DNA of 52,883 nucleotides from Kitasatospora indigofera (GCF_014655955.1 NZ_BNBO01000060.1:1-52883), one strand, 5' to 3'. Positions 24,167-32,606 are shown, numbered from the stretch's first letter. Made by a program: numbers and translations. The notes: a model not told the origin generated them from the sequence alone.

Positions 24167-24311
24167 CAACCGCAGACCGCACCCGCCCACCACAGCACCT
24201 GACGACCCCATGACCCGCCCCCGCACGAGACGACCCGCGGGGCCGGGTCGGCCCCGACCCCGCAGGTGCCAAGAGGGCCGCGCGGAGGCGCCCCGCCCGC
24301 CTCGCCCGGCT

Positions 24312-24632
24312 TCAGTGGCCCCCGCGCAGGTTCAGCGCCACCACGCCCACGATGATCAGGGCCAGGCCCAGCCACTGGGCCCGGCCCAGGCTCTCGCCGA
24401 AGGCGAGGACGCCGATGCCGGCCACGGCGGCCGTGCCGGCCCCGGACCACACCGCGTACGCGACGGAGACGGGTATGTGCTTCAGGGCCTGCCCGAGCAG
24501 GACGAAGGAGAGCACGTAGCCCACTCCCACGCCGAGGCTCGGCCAGAGCCGGCTGAAGCCCTCGGTGAGCTTCAGGCAACTGGTCGCGCAGACTTCGCTG
24601 ACGATGGCGAGGCTCAGCAGGAGATAGGGCAT
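24312..24632 (-). CDS. Small multidrug resistance (SMR) family efflux protein
   Basis: The 106-residue protein has four membrane helices and the EmrE/QacE pattern. The essential membrane glutamate is E13 (LAIVSEVCATSCLKLTEGF), followed by RLWPSLG, AYAVWSGAGTA and GESLGRAQWLGLALIIVGVVALNL. Such proteins exchange protons for cationic, lipophilic or guanidinium-type and quaternary ammonium compounds. Its start is 6 bp after the stop of the HAD gene, so it is the last gene of that unit. The neighbouring phosphonate and choline-type genes make a quaternary amine substrate conceivable, but nothing in the sequence proves it. Confidence 0.9.
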   Translation of the reverse strand: MPYLLLSLAIVSEVCATSCLKLTEGFSRLWPSLGVGVGYVLSFVLLGQALKHIPVSVAYAVWSGAGTAAVAGIGVLAFGESLGRAQWLGLALIIVGVVALNLRGGH

Positions 24633-24638
24633 GGTCCG

Positions 24639-25412
24639 TCAAACCGCCCGGGCCGCGGCGAGCTTCCCGAGCAGGGCCAGATCGGCCCGCTCCAGGCTGT
24701 CGAGCAGGGTGACCCGCGGCGCGGCGGCGATCGGGACGGCCGAGGGCACCGCCAGCACGGCGCAGCCGGCCGCGTGGGCGGAGGCGACTCCGGTCGGGGT
24801 GTCCTCGACGGCGACGCAGCCGGCCGGGTCGAGGCCGAGCAGGCCGGCGGCCGCGAGGTAGGGGTCGGGCGCGGGCTTGGTGCGCTCGGTGTCCTCGGCG
24901 GCCAGGGTGACGGTGAACCAGTCGCGGCCCAGGCTGCCGAGCACGAGGTCGACCACCCGCCGGGGGGAGGCCGAGACCAGTGCGGTGGGCACCCGGGCGT
25001 CGCGCAGCGCGGCGAGCAGGGCGAGGGCGCCCGGGCGGGGCACGATCTCGGCCGCCACCTTGCCGGCGAAGTTGTCCCCGAGCCGCACGGCCAGCTCCGC
25101 CTCGGTGCGGGTGGTGCCGCTGCTGCGGTGCAGGTGTCCTGCGGTGTGCTCGATCGCCTGGCCGAGCACCTCGGGCAGGTCGTGGTCGGTCAGGGTCAGG
25201 CCCAGCTCGGCGGCGATCTCGGCGGCGGCCTGCCACCAGAGGTGCTCGGTGTCGACCAGGGTGCCGTCCATGTCGAACAGGACGGCGGCGGGCGGCGCCC
25301 AGGGCAGGCCGGAACCGGCTGGATCAGCCTTGGCCGAACCAGCTTCGGCCGAAGTGGAGTCGGCTGAACCGGAGTCGGCTGAACTACCGTCGGGCAGGTC
25401 GGATGCAGGCAT
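24639..25412 (-). CDS. HAD-IA family hydrolase (phosphatase/phosphoglucomutase-like)
   Basis: The 257-residue protein is a haloacid dehalogenase superfamily phosphatase with DMDGTLVDTE near 49-58, a helical cap, VSASPRR (motif II), a lysine in RTKPAPDPYL, and VEDTPTGVASA (motif IV). It is of the beta-phosphoglucomutase/phosphatase type. It lacks the DxAGT and cap-lysine marks of phosphonatases, so it is not a PhnX. The N-terminal 40 residues are a Ser/Ala/Asp-rich repeat tract. ATG at 25412 has AAAGGT upstream. It sits 206 bp downstream of the ABC importer genes and 6 bp before the SMR gene. Confidence 0.88.
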   Translation of the reverse strand: MPASDLPDGSSADSGSADSTSAEAGSAKADPAGSGLPWAPPAAVLFDMDGTLVDTEHLWWQAAAEIAAELGLTLTDHDLPEVLGQAIEHTAGHLHRSSGTTRTEAELAVRLGDNFAGKVAAEIVPRPGALALLAALRDARVPTALVSASPRRVVDLVLGSLGRDWFTVTLAAEDTERTKPAPDPYLAAAGLLGLDPAGCVAVEDTPTGVASAHAAGCAVLAVPSAVPIAAAPRVTLLDSLERADLALLGKLAAARAV

Positions 25413-25540
25413 GGCGGTACCTTTTTCGGTGTTTCGGGTGGAGCCGGTCGTGCGGGTGCCGCGCGTACGGTAGGCCGTCCGTGCGTCCGGCGCAGGCCGG
25501 AACACGCCGTGGCAGGCCGGTCCGGCCCGGCAGACACCGG

Positions 25541-25580
25541 GCCGGCACGGGCCGGCACGGGCCGGCACGGGCCGGCACGG
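25541..25580. repeat. 10-bp tandem repeat, four exact copies
   Basis: GCCGGCACGG is repeated four times without change in the gap between the ABC ATPase gene and the HAD gene. The unit is GC-only except for one A. No function is evident. Confidence 0.85.
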
Positions 25581-25618
25581 GCAGGCCGTTCGTCGCGCGG
25601 GTTCCCCGGTCGACGGCG

Positions 25619-26704
25619 TCAGGCGGGGCGGCGGTCCACCAGTACGGGCCGCTCGGGGAGGGTGATGTCGGCGGTGCTGCCGATCGGCAGGCTTGCGGCG
25701 GCCTCGGTGGGCAGGTCCGTCTTGACCTCGGTGCCGTCGGCGAGCCGGACGGTCAGCCGGGTCACGGCGCCCAGGAAGGAGGCGGCGACGACCAGTGCCG
25801 GACCGTTCGCGGCGGGGGTCAGGCCGACGTTCTCCGGCCGTACCAGCACGTGCAGTTCACCGTCGGCGGGGATCTCGCCGTCCACCGGGTGGCGGCGGCC
25901 GAGCACCTCGACGCCCTCGCCGGAGCGCACGCAGGGGATCCGGCTCATGGTGCCGACGAACTCGGCGACGAAGGCGGTGGCCGGGCGGGCGTACAGCTCG
26001 GAGGGCGTCGCGCACTGCTCCAGGCGCCCGGCCCGCAGGACGGCGACCCGGTCGGCCATCGACAAGGCCTCCTCCTGGTCGTGGGTGACGAACAGGGTGG
26101 TGATGCCCAGTTCCTGCTGCAGGCGGCGGATCTCCTCGCGCAGGCTGAGGCGGACCTTCGCGTCCAGCGCGGAGAGCGGCTCGTCGAGCAGCAGGACGCG
26201 CGGCTCCAGCGCCAGCGCGCGGGCCAGTGCGATGCGCTGCTGCTGGCCGCCGGAGAGCTGGTGCGGGTAGCGGTCGGCGTGCTGCGGCAGGCCGACCAGC
26301 TCCAGCAGCTCCAGCGCGCGCTTGCGCCGCTGGGCCTTGGCGGTGCCGCGCATCCGCATCCCGAAGGCGACGTTGTCGGCGGCCGTCAGGTGCGGGAAGA
26401 GGCTGTACGACTGGAACACCATGCCGGCGTCGCGCCGGTGCGCGGGGATCCGGGTGATGTCCTCGCCGTCGACCAGCACCTGGCCGCTGTCGTGCTGCTC
26501 GAAGCCGGCCAGGATCCGCAGGGCGGTGGTCTTGCCGCAGCCGGACGGGCCGAGCAGGGCGAGCAGCTCACCGGGGTGGACGGTGAGGTCGAGCCCGTCC
26601 AGGGCCGTGGTGGCGCCGAACGAGCGGCGCAGGGAACGGAATTCGACGGTCGCGCTGCCGGGCGCGAGCGGTGCGCCGGCAACGTGGGCGGTAACCGTGG
26701 TCAT
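25619..26704 (-). CDS. ABC importer ATP-binding protein (aminophosphonate/Fe3+/spermidine type)
   Basis: The 361-residue protein has Walker A GPSGCGKTT (53-61), Q-loop VFQSYSLFPHLT, signature LSGGQQQR, Walker B LLLDEPLSALD and an H-loop (THDQEEA). A TOBE-type C-terminal domain (VRPENVGLTP) follows. It belongs to the group of PhnT, PotA and FbpC. The partner permeases and binding protein are of the 2-aminoethylphosphonate importer type. It is the fourth gene of the importer operon, starting 21 bp after the second permease gene. It energises uptake at the cytoplasmic face. Confidence 0.92.
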   Translation of the reverse strand: MTTVTAHVAGAPLAPGSATVEFRSLRRSFGATTALDGLDLTVHPGELLALLGPSGCGKTTALRILAGFEQHDSGQVLVDGEDITRIPAHRRDAGMVFQSYSLFPHLTAADNVAFGMRMRGTAKAQRRKRALELLELVGLPQHADRYPHQLSGGQQQRIALARALALEPRVLLLDEPLSALDAKVRLSLREEIRRLQQELGITTLFVTHDQEEALSMADRVAVLRAGRLEQCATPSELYARPATAFVAEFVGTMSRIPCVRSGEGVEVLGRRHPVDGEIPADGELHVLVRPENVGLTPAANGPALVVAASFLGAVTRLTVRLADGTEVKTDLPTEAAASLPIGSTADITLPERPVLVDRRPA

Positions 26705-26725
26705 GGGGGTTTCTCGCTAACGGTG

Positions 26726-27553
26726 TCAGGGACGGGCAGGCGTGCGGTGCCGGCGCTCGCGGCCGGCGGCGGCCAGCAGGAGCAGCAGCACCCAGGTGAT
26801 CAGCAGGCTGAGCACCGAGACCGCGACGGACATCTGGGCCTGGCTGTTGCCGACCGAGTAGATCCACACCGCGAAGGGCTGGTAGCCGAGGATCGAGGCG
26901 GAGGTGAACTCGCCGAGCACCAGCGCCAGGGTCAGGAACGACGCGTTCAGCAGCGCCCCGCGCAGGTTGGGCAGCACCACGGTGAACACCGCGCGCGGCC
27001 AGCTCGCCCCGCAGTTGCGGGCGGCCTCGACCAGGGTCCGGACGTCCACCGCGCGCAGTCCGGCGTCCAGCGCCCGGTAGGCGAGCGGCAGCGACATCAG
27101 CACGTACGCGATCACCAGCACCAGTGGGAACTTCGGGTCCTGGACGAACACGAAGGTCTGGAAGAACGGGGTGTCCATCAGGTAGTCGGGGCCCCAGCGC
27201 AGTACGCCGATCAGGCCGGCGGTGAGCGCCACCGGCGGGACGACCAGCGGGAGCGTGCAGACCACCTCCAGCACCGTGCGCAGCTTCGGCGAGCCGAGCC
27301 GTACCGCGATCAGCGCCGGCACCAGCAGCAGCAGGACGACCAGGACGGTCACCACGGCGAGCTGCAGGGTCAGCCACAGGCTGTCGGTGAAGCCGGGGGC
27401 GCTCAGCAGGCCGGTGTAGGCCTCGAAGGTGATGCCCTTCGGGTCGTCGATGCTGAACCACACCGAGGCGGCCATCGGCAGCAGGAAGTACGTGCCGGCC
27501 ACCAGCAGGACGGCGCCGCGCCACAGGCGCAGCCTTGAGATCAGCTGAGCCAT
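26726..27553 (-). CDS. ABC importer permease, second subunit (aminophosphonate type)
   Basis: The 275-residue membrane protein has about six helices and the importer EAA loop EAARNCGASWPRAVFTVVLPNL, which couples to the ATPase. It is of the type found in PhnV-like, spermidine and iron importers. ATG at 27553 overlaps the first permease gene by 13 bp. I prefer this start because the conserved membrane segment begins just after it, and the frame above it is unlike the family. It works as half of the transmembrane channel. Confidence 0.9.
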   Translation of the reverse strand: MAQLISRLRLWRGAVLLVAGTYFLLPMAASVWFSIDDPKGITFEAYTGLLSAPGFTDSLWLTLQLAVVTVLVVLLLLVPALIAVRLGSPKLRTVLEVVCTLPLVVPPVALTAGLIGVLRWGPDYLMDTPFFQTFVFVQDPKFPLVLVIAYVLMSLPLAYRALDAGLRAVDVRTLVEAARNCGASWPRAVFTVVLPNLRGALLNASFLTLALVLGEFTSASILGYQPFAVWIYSVGNSQAQMSVAVSVLSLLITWVLLLLLAAAGRERRHRTPARP

Positions 27554-28533
27554 CGGGCACTCCGGCGCTGGAGGGGCAGGTAGACGGCCATCACGAGGGC
27601 GGCCACCACGATCATGTCGAGGCTGAGGGCGAGGGCGAGGTTGCCCTGGCCGACCAGCACGTTGCCGGACAGCGCGTCGGCGATCGAGCGGCTGATCAGC
27701 GGCACGGTGGCGCCGACCATCGCGGCGGCGGTGGCGTACGCGGCGAAGGCGCTGCCGAAGAGCAGCACGAATCCGCCGAGCAGGGACGGGAAGAGGATCG
27801 GCAGGGCCACGTGACGCCAGTACTGCAGCGTGGTGGCCCGGTTGTTGTGGGCGGCCTCGCGCCACTGCACCCGCAGGCCGTCCAGTGCCGGGGTGATGCT
27901 GAGCACCATCAGCGGCACCAGGAAGTACAGGTAGACGACGGTCAGGCCGGTGAAGGAGTAGAGGCTCCAGCCGTGGTCGGTGAGGTGCAGCAGTTTGGTG
28001 AGTTCGCCGGCGTTGCCGAGGGTGGCGACGAAGGCGAAGGCCAGCGGCAGGCCGCCGAAGTTGGCGAGCACGCCGGAGGCGGAAAGCACGGCCTCGCGGA
28101 CGGCCTTGTAGCGGGAGGTCACCACGGCCTGGGCGATCGGCAGGCCGATCAGGGTGCCGAGCAGGGCGGTGAGCGCGGACAGCTTCACGCTGCTGAGCAG
28201 GGCCGTCCAGTAGGCGCCCTGCACGGAGGCGGTGAGGTTGTCGGTGGTGAACCGGCCGGCGCCGGTCTCGGCGTCGCTGGAGGCGGTGAAGGCGCCGATG
28301 GCGATGGCGACGGCGGGCAGGCCGAAGCTGATCGCGAAGAAGGCGAGCAGCGGGACGGTGGCCAGCCAGCCGCCGGCGCGGGGGCGCAGCCGGCGCCGGC
28401 CGGTGGTGGGCCGGCCGGGGGCGCGCTGCGCGGGAACGGTGGGGGAGGTCGCTGAGGCGGTGCCGGAGACCCCCGCGCCGCCACTGTGGTCAGTGGCGGC
28501 CGGGGTCGGCACCGGGGTGGGAGCCGTTGTCAT
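27541..28533 (-). CDS. ABC importer permease, first subunit (aminophosphonate type)
   Basis: The 330-residue permease starts with a 50-residue Pro/Thr/Ala tail in the cytoplasm, then six or so helices. It has the EAA motif EAAHNNRATTLQYWRHVALPILFP. It resembles PhnU-type subunits. ATG at 28533 lies 8 bp after the stop of the binding-protein gene, with only a weak ribosome-binding site, which suggests translational coupling. It forms the channel together with the second permease. Confidence 0.9.
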   Translation of the reverse strand: MTTAPTPVPTPAATDHSGGAGVSGTASATSPTVPAQRAPGRPTTGRRRLRPRAGGWLATVPLLAFFAISFGLPAVAIAIGAFTASSDAETGAGRFTTDNLTASVQGAYWTALLSSVKLSALTALLGTLIGLPIAQAVVTSRYKAVREAVLSASGVLANFGGLPLAFAFVATLGNAGELTKLLHLTDHGWSLYSFTGLTVVYLYFLVPLMVLSITPALDGLRVQWREAAHNNRATTLQYWRHVALPILFPSLLGGFVLLFGSAFAAYATAAAMVGATVPLISRSIADALSGNVLVGQGNLALALSLDMIVVAALVMAVYLPLQRRSARWLS

Positions 28534-28541
28534 GGTGATGA

Positions 28542-29711
28542 TCAGCCCGCGATCGCCTTGGTCCAGTTCTCGGTCACGACCTTCTTGGCCGCGGCGATCT
28601 GGTCCTGGGTCGGGAAGGTGGTGAAGGGCTTCTCGACGGCCGGCAGCTTGGCGGCGGCGGCCGCGTCGAGGGTGCCGTCCTTCTTCAGGGCGTCGAAGAG
28701 GGCCGGGGTGGCGTAGCCGCCGAGGAAGAGGTTCTGGCCCTCGGCGCTGAAGAGGTACTCCTGCCACAGGCGGGCGGCCGCCGGGTGCGGGGCCCACTTG
28801 TTGATCGCCTGGTTGTAGTACTGGGCGTAGCTGCCGTCGTTGGGGACGGAGACCTGCCAGTCGATGCCCTTGGTCTTGAACTCGTCGGTGTAGCCGGCGT
28901 TGAGGTACGACCAGTCGATGCTGATCGGGGTCTCGCCCTTCTCGATGGTCGCCGGGGTGGACTCGACCGGGTTGAAGTTACCGGACTGCTTGAGCTTGCC
29001 GAAGAAGTCGATGCCGGGCTGGATGTTGTCCAGCGAACCGCCGTTGGCCAGCGCGGCCGCGTAGACGCCGCCGAAGGCGGAGCCGGACTTGGTCGGGTTG
29101 CCGTTCAGCGCGACCTGGCCCTTGTACTCGGGCTTGAGCAGGTCGGCGAAGGTCTTCGGGCAGTTGGCGATCTTCTTGGCGTCGCAGCCGATCGAGACGT
29201 AGCCGCCGTAGTCGTTGACCGCCAGGCCGGTCGCCTCCTTCATGGTGTCGGCGATCTTGTCGAAGTTGGCGGTCTTGTACGGGGCGAGCAGGCCGTCCTT
29301 GGCGGCGGACTGCGCGAAGGCGCTGCCCAGGTCCACCACGTCGGGGGCGCGGTCCTGGCCCTTGCGGGAGGTGATCGCGTTGATCTCGTCCTGGCTGGAG
29401 CCGTCCGGGTTCTCGTCCTCGATCTCGATGCCGTACTTGGCCTTGAACGAGTCCATGATCTTGCCGTAGTTGGCCCAGTCCCGGGGCAGCGTGATGACGT
29501 GCAGCTTCCCCTCCTTCTTGGCGGCCGCGACGAGCGCGTCCATCCCGCCGAGGTCGGCGGCCGAGGTGGCGTCCTTGGCCTCCTTGGCGCCGGCCTTGGC
29601 GGCGTCGCCGGACTTCGCGGTCGAGCCCGCGGAGCCGCAGGCGGAAAGGGAGAGCGCGGCGGCGGTCAGAACGGCCGCGAAGGCGGCGGCACGGGCACGG
29701 TGCACGGTCAC
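28542..29711 (-). CDS. Lipoprotein substrate-binding protein of the aminophosphonate importer
   Basis: The 389-residue protein begins with a lipoprotein signal: a charged N-terminus, a hydrophobic stretch, and the lipobox LSAC with the lipidated cysteine near residue 25. The mature part is a type II periplasmic-binding fold (KLHVITLPRDWANYGKIMDSF, DVVDLGSAFAQSA, KTFADLLKPEYKGQVAL, ISIDWSYLNAG). It resembles binding proteins for 2-aminoethylphosphonate, polyamines or iron. GTG at 29711 has AGGAG upstream. It is the first gene of the importer operon. Its promoter region carries a PHO-like box and operator site 3. The exact ligand is inferred from context: an aminoalkylphosphonate, possibly with a quaternary amine. 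Confidence 0.9.
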   Translation of the reverse strand: MTVHRARAAAFAAVLTAAALSLSACGSAGSTAKSGDAAKAGAKEAKDATSAADLGGMDALVAAAKKEGKLHVITLPRDWANYGKIMDSFKAKYGIEIEDENPDGSSQDEINAITSRKGQDRAPDVVDLGSAFAQSAAKDGLLAPYKTANFDKIADTMKEATGLAVNDYGGYVSIGCDAKKIANCPKTFADLLKPEYKGQVALNGNPTKSGSAFGGVYAAALANGGSLDNIQPGIDFFGKLKQSGNFNPVESTPATIEKGETPISIDWSYLNAGYTDEFKTKGIDWQVSVPNDGSYAQYYNQAINKWAPHPAAARLWQEYLFSAEGQNLFLGGYATPALFDALKKDGTLDAAAAAKLPAVEKPFTTFPTQDQIAAAKKVVTENWTKAIAG

Positions 29712-29811
29712 GAGTCAGTCTCCTGATCAGGGGGCGTACTGCGAGGGATGCGTTTGCGAGAGTGGGGCCGGCCCGACTGGCCGCCTGGCTCAAGGGGGCT
29801 GAGCCTGGCTG

Positions 29812-29827
29812 AGTTGACTAGCCAACT
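29812..29827. promoter_or_regulatory. Predicted GntR operator, site 3
   Basis: AGTTGACTAGCCAACT is an almost perfect 16-bp palindrome. Only one base pair of the dyad mismatches (A against a central C). It lies 100 bp upstream of the binding-protein start and 199 bp from gntR. It shares (A/T)GTTG-N6-CAACT with sites 1, 2 and 4. Confidence 0.75.
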
Positions 29828-29857
29828 TTGCCGACGGGGGTAAGTACGCCGGAGCCC

Positions 29858-29875
29858 GGTGACGGGAAGGTGAAC
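29858..29875 (-). promoter_or_regulatory. PHO-box-like direct repeat before the importer operon
   Basis: On the minus strand this reads GTTCACC-TTCC-CGTCACC. The two units are exactly 11 bp apart and match the PhoP core GTTCACC at 7/7 and 5/7. It ends 30 bp upstream of operator site 3, a fitting activator position for the importer promoter. Confidence 0.6.
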
Positions 29876-30026
29876 GGATGCCCGAGAACCGGGGGCGGCT
29901 ACGGGAACGGTCGAATCCGCCCGGCGGCCGGTGATCGGAATGGTGCGATGCTTCGAGGGCGCAACGGATAAGGTCAGCCCTGTCCGCGCCGGTACGGCTG
30001 CGCAGGACACCGCCCCAGGAGGGACC

Positions 30027-30830
30027 TTGACTGACGTGGCACTCGAACCGGACCAGTCCGCACCCGGCCCGGCCGGAACCGAGCGCGGCGCCGCCCTCTA
30101 CCGCAAGGTCGCCGCCGACCTCCGCGAGGCCATCACCACGGGAGCCTTCGGCGAGGCCGGCCGGCTGCCCGCCGAGGGCGCGCTCGCCGAGCAGTACGGC
30201 GTCTCCCGCGGCACCGTGCGGCAGGCGCTGGCGGTGCTGCGCTCGGACGGCCTGGTCACCTCGCGCCGCGGCACCCGCCGGGTGGTGCTCGGCAACGCCC
30301 GGGTGCAGAGCTTCTCGGAGCTGCTCAGCTTCACCCACTGGGCCCGGTCGATGGGGGAGGAGCCCGGCGGCATCCTGGACTCGCTGGTCCGACGCCCGGC
30401 CGACGCCGCCGAGCGGGAGCAGCTGCGCCTGGAGCCGGGCGCCGAGGTCTACGCGATCGTCCGGCTGCGCACCCTGTCCGGCGCGCCGGTGATGGTCGAG
30501 CGGACGGTCTACCCGCCCCGGGTGGGCGAACTGGTGGCCGAGCTGCCGGCCGACGTGGTCTCGCACACCGAGCAGCTGCGCGAGCACGGCATCCTGTTCA
30601 CCGACGCCGACCACACCATCGACGTGGTCGCCGCGAACGCCGAGGACGCCCGGCTGCTCGGCTGCCGGCGCGGCAGCCCGCTGCTGCGCGAGCGCCGCCG
30701 CACCACCGACCCGACCGGCACCCCGGTGGAGTGGTCGCAGGACCGCTACCTGCCGGGGACGGTGGCCTTCAGCGTGCACAACTCGCTGGCCACGTCGGCG
30801 CTCTCACGCCACGCGCGGGACAGCGACTGA
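30027..30830 (+). CDS. GntR/HutC family transcriptional regulator (PhnF-like)
   Basis: The 267-residue protein has a GntR winged helix (YRKVAADLREAITTGAFGEAG, LAEQYGVSRGTVRQALAVLRSDGLV) at about 25-90. A UTRA effector-binding domain follows, with VYAIVRLRTLSGAPVMVERTVYP and a C-terminal EWSQDRYLPG. HutC-type regulators with UTRA domains include PhnF, which controls phosphonate genes. I chose TTG at 30027 because AGGAGG is 4 bp upstream; GTG at 30036 (13 bp) is also possible. It is divergent from the importer and next to the fused oxygenase, and probably binds the GTTG-N6-CAAC sites. The ligand is likely a phosphonate. Confidence 0.9.
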   Translation: MTDVALEPDQSAPGPAGTERGAALYRKVAADLREAITTGAFGEAGRLPAEGALAEQYGVSRGTVRQALAVLRSDGLVTSRRGTRRVVLGNARVQSFSELLSFTHWARSMGEEPGGILDSLVRRPADAAEREQLRLEPGAEVYAIVRLRTLSGAPVMVERTVYPPRVGELVAELPADVVSHTEQLREHGILFTDADHTIDVVAANAEDARLLGCRRGSPLLRERRRTTDPTGTPVEWSQDRYLPGTVAFSVHNSLATSALSRHARDSD

Positions 30831-30920
30831 GCGGCTGAGCAGCTGAGCGAAGGGGCCGCCGGCGGGGCGGCGGCCCGTCCCAGCCCCGGCCCGTCACCCC
30901 GTCACCCCGCCGGCGGGCCG

Positions 30921-32549
30921 TCAGCGCATCAGGGCGGCCAGCAGCGGACGGAAGTGGTCGAAGCCGGGCGTGGCCGCGTCGGCGTCCTTGGCCTCCTCGT
31001 CCCAGCGGCGGACCGCCACCGCGTCCGCGGCCCCCGGCAGGGCGGCGAAGGCGGCGGCCTGCTCCTCCGTCATCGGGCCGCCCTGCACCCGCAGGGTGTA
31101 CTCGGAGGCCTCGGAGAGCCGGGCCCGGTAGCCGGGCTCGGCCGTGCACAGGTACCGCTTGGCGGCCACGTGCAGCCGGACCGGCTCGGTGACCTCGGGG
31201 CCGAACCACTGCGCCAGCCAGTCGGCGCCGGTGTCGCTGTGCCGGTTGTCCCGGCCGGCCATCAACTCCAGCCCGGTGACGCCCTCCTCGCCCGACGACG
31301 GGCCGGAGGGGCCCAGGTGGCCCACGTCGTGCAGCAGCGCCGCCGCGACCAGGTGGTCAGGGGCCCCGGCCGCCCGGGCCAGCGCGCCCGCCTGCAGCAT
31401 GTGCTCGGCCAGCGTGACGGCCTCGCCCAGGTACTCGGCGGCGCCCTCGCCCTCGAAGTACCCGGCGATGGTGTCGAGCGCCGCCGCCCGCCGGTTCAGC
31501 ACCGCGAGGCTGCTGGCCAGCGAGTCCAGGTCGGCGTAGCAGCCCTGGAGGTGGCGCGAGCCGCCGGTGCCGTCGCCGGCGGGCGGCTCGAAGGCCGTCC
31601 GGGCGTGCAGCAGGCGGACGTTGTCGAAGACCAGGCAGTCGCCGGGGCCGAGCCGGAAGTCCAGCCGGAGCTCCGGGCGCAGCGTGACGGCGGCGAAGCG
31701 CCGGTACGCGGCGTAGAAGGCGTCCAGCTCGGCCGCGGGCAGCCGGAGGGTGCTGATCGAGCGGTTGTTGAACCGCACCTCCCGGATCCGTCCGAGCGCG
31801 TCCAGCTCGATCAGCGGGCGGTCGGCGCGCAGTTCGGTGGCGCGGTCGCGGAAGACGAACGGGACGAGGGTGCGGGTCAGCACCGCGAAGGCCGCCGGGT
31901 CCTCCGCCCGCAGTTGGGCCGCCGCGCGGAAGCCGTCGACCAGGCCGGAATCGCCGCCGACGGCCGAGTTGTCGAGGCAGTGCAGCAGCTGGAGGGTCGG
32001 CACCGGGTCGCGGTACGGGTTGTCGCTGTGCGGGGCGATGGCCGCGCTGGTGAAGGCCAGGTTGTTCGGGTCGGCCTCCACCCGGACGTCGAACAGCCGG
32101 CCGTAGTTGGTCTCGCGGACGTAGCCGAAGGTCCGGGCGACGTCGAGCACCTGACCCTCGACGACCGGCACCCCGCGCAGCACGGCGAAGCCGGAGCGCA
32201 GCACCGCGCCGAGCACCGCGGCCCGCTCCGCCGGGTCGGCCAGGTAGGCCGCCCAGTCGGCCTCGGGCAGGCCGGCGGCGAAGTCGGCGGCGGCCCAGAG
32301 CCGCTTGCCCGCCTCGCTGCGCCCGTCGCCGGTGCCGCCGGTGTCCTCGGCGTCCAGCCACTCCAGCGGGTAGCGTGAGCGGTGGCCGTCCGACCACAGC
32401 ACCGCCAGCCGGCCGTCGCGCTCGTCCCGCTCCACGATCGCCAGGTCGTCCGGCAGGTCGGTGATCTGGAACAATTTCTGCCCGTTGCGCGGGTCGCGGC
32501 ACTCGGGGCAGGGGCAGTTGTCGCGCAGCCAGTACGGCGACAGGGGCAT
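30921..32549 (-). CDS. Fused TmpA-like dioxygenase and TmpB/PhnZ-like HD oxygenase (predicted bifunctional phosphonate-degrading enzyme)
   Basis: The 542-residue protein joins two iron oxygenases. Residues 1-340 are a GBBH/TmpA-type 2-oxoglutarate dioxygenase. Zn ligands C12, C14, C17 and H56 have the spacing of gamma-butyrobetaine hydroxylase, and H174-x-D176 with H315 bind iron. Residues 365-540 are an HD-domain mixed-valent di-iron oxygenase: Y373, E376, H383, H407-D408, H437, H460, K464 and D517 follow PhnZ Y24, E27, H34, H58-D59, H80, H104, K108 and D161. Most spacings are identical; only the H407-H437 loop is longer. TmpA and TmpB convert 2-(trimethylamino)ethylphosphonate to glycine betaine and phosphate. 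Here one chain could do both steps. ATG at 32549 has AGGAGA upstream. It lies near GntR and the importer, and has operator site 4 and a PHO-like box. Substrate is inferred. Confidence 0.9.
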   Translation of the reverse strand: MPLSPYWLRDNCPCPECRDPRNGQKLFQITDLPDDLAIVERDERDGRLAVLWSDGHRSRYPLEWLDAEDTGGTGDGRSEAGKRLWAAADFAAGLPEADWAAYLADPAERAAVLGAVLRSGFAVLRGVPVVEGQVLDVARTFGYVRETNYGRLFDVRVEADPNNLAFTSAAIAPHSDNPYRDPVPTLQLLHCLDNSAVGGDSGLVDGFRAAAQLRAEDPAAFAVLTRTLVPFVFRDRATELRADRPLIELDALGRIREVRFNNRSISTLRLPAAELDAFYAAYRRFAAVTLRPELRLDFRLGPGDCLVFDNVRLLHARTAFEPPAGDGTGGSRHLQGCYADLDSLASSLAVLNRRAAALDTIAGYFEGEGAAEYLGEAVTLAEHMLQAGALARAAGAPDHLVAAALLHDVGHLGPSGPSSGEEGVTGLELMAGRDNRHSDTGADWLAQWFGPEVTEPVRLHVAAKRYLCTAEPGYRARLSEASEYTLRVQGGPMTEEQAAAFAALPGAADAVAVRRWDEEAKDADAATPGFDHFRPLLAALMR

Positions 32550-32606
32550 GGGTGTCTCCTAGTCCGGTGCTTCCGGAAACGTCTCGCTACGCTTCCGGCC
32601 GGGCAG

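Larger units (their letters stand above)
23949..24311. promoter_or_regulatory. tetR upstream region with three operators and a hairpin
   Basis: This 363-bp gap separates tetR from the end of the SMR gene. Operator copies 3-5 start at 23959, 24052 and 24149, spaced 93 and 97 bp. A 15-bp-arm inverted repeat lies between copies 3 and 4. Past copy 5 there is GC-rich sequence near the end of the SMR gene. No gene is visible. Confidence 0.5.
29712..30026. promoter_or_regulatory. Divergent control region of the importer and GntR genes
   Basis: This 315-bp region lies between the binding-protein gene (minus) and the gntR gene (plus). It holds operator site 3 (29812) and a PHO-like box (29858), so both directions may be controlled by one repressor and one activator. 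Confidence 0.6.

Noticed and set aside
24639..25412. PhnX phosphonoacetaldehyde hydrolase next to the importer
   Set aside because: It has DMDGT and the usual motif III lysine, without the cap lysine pattern. It is a general HAD-IA phosphatase.
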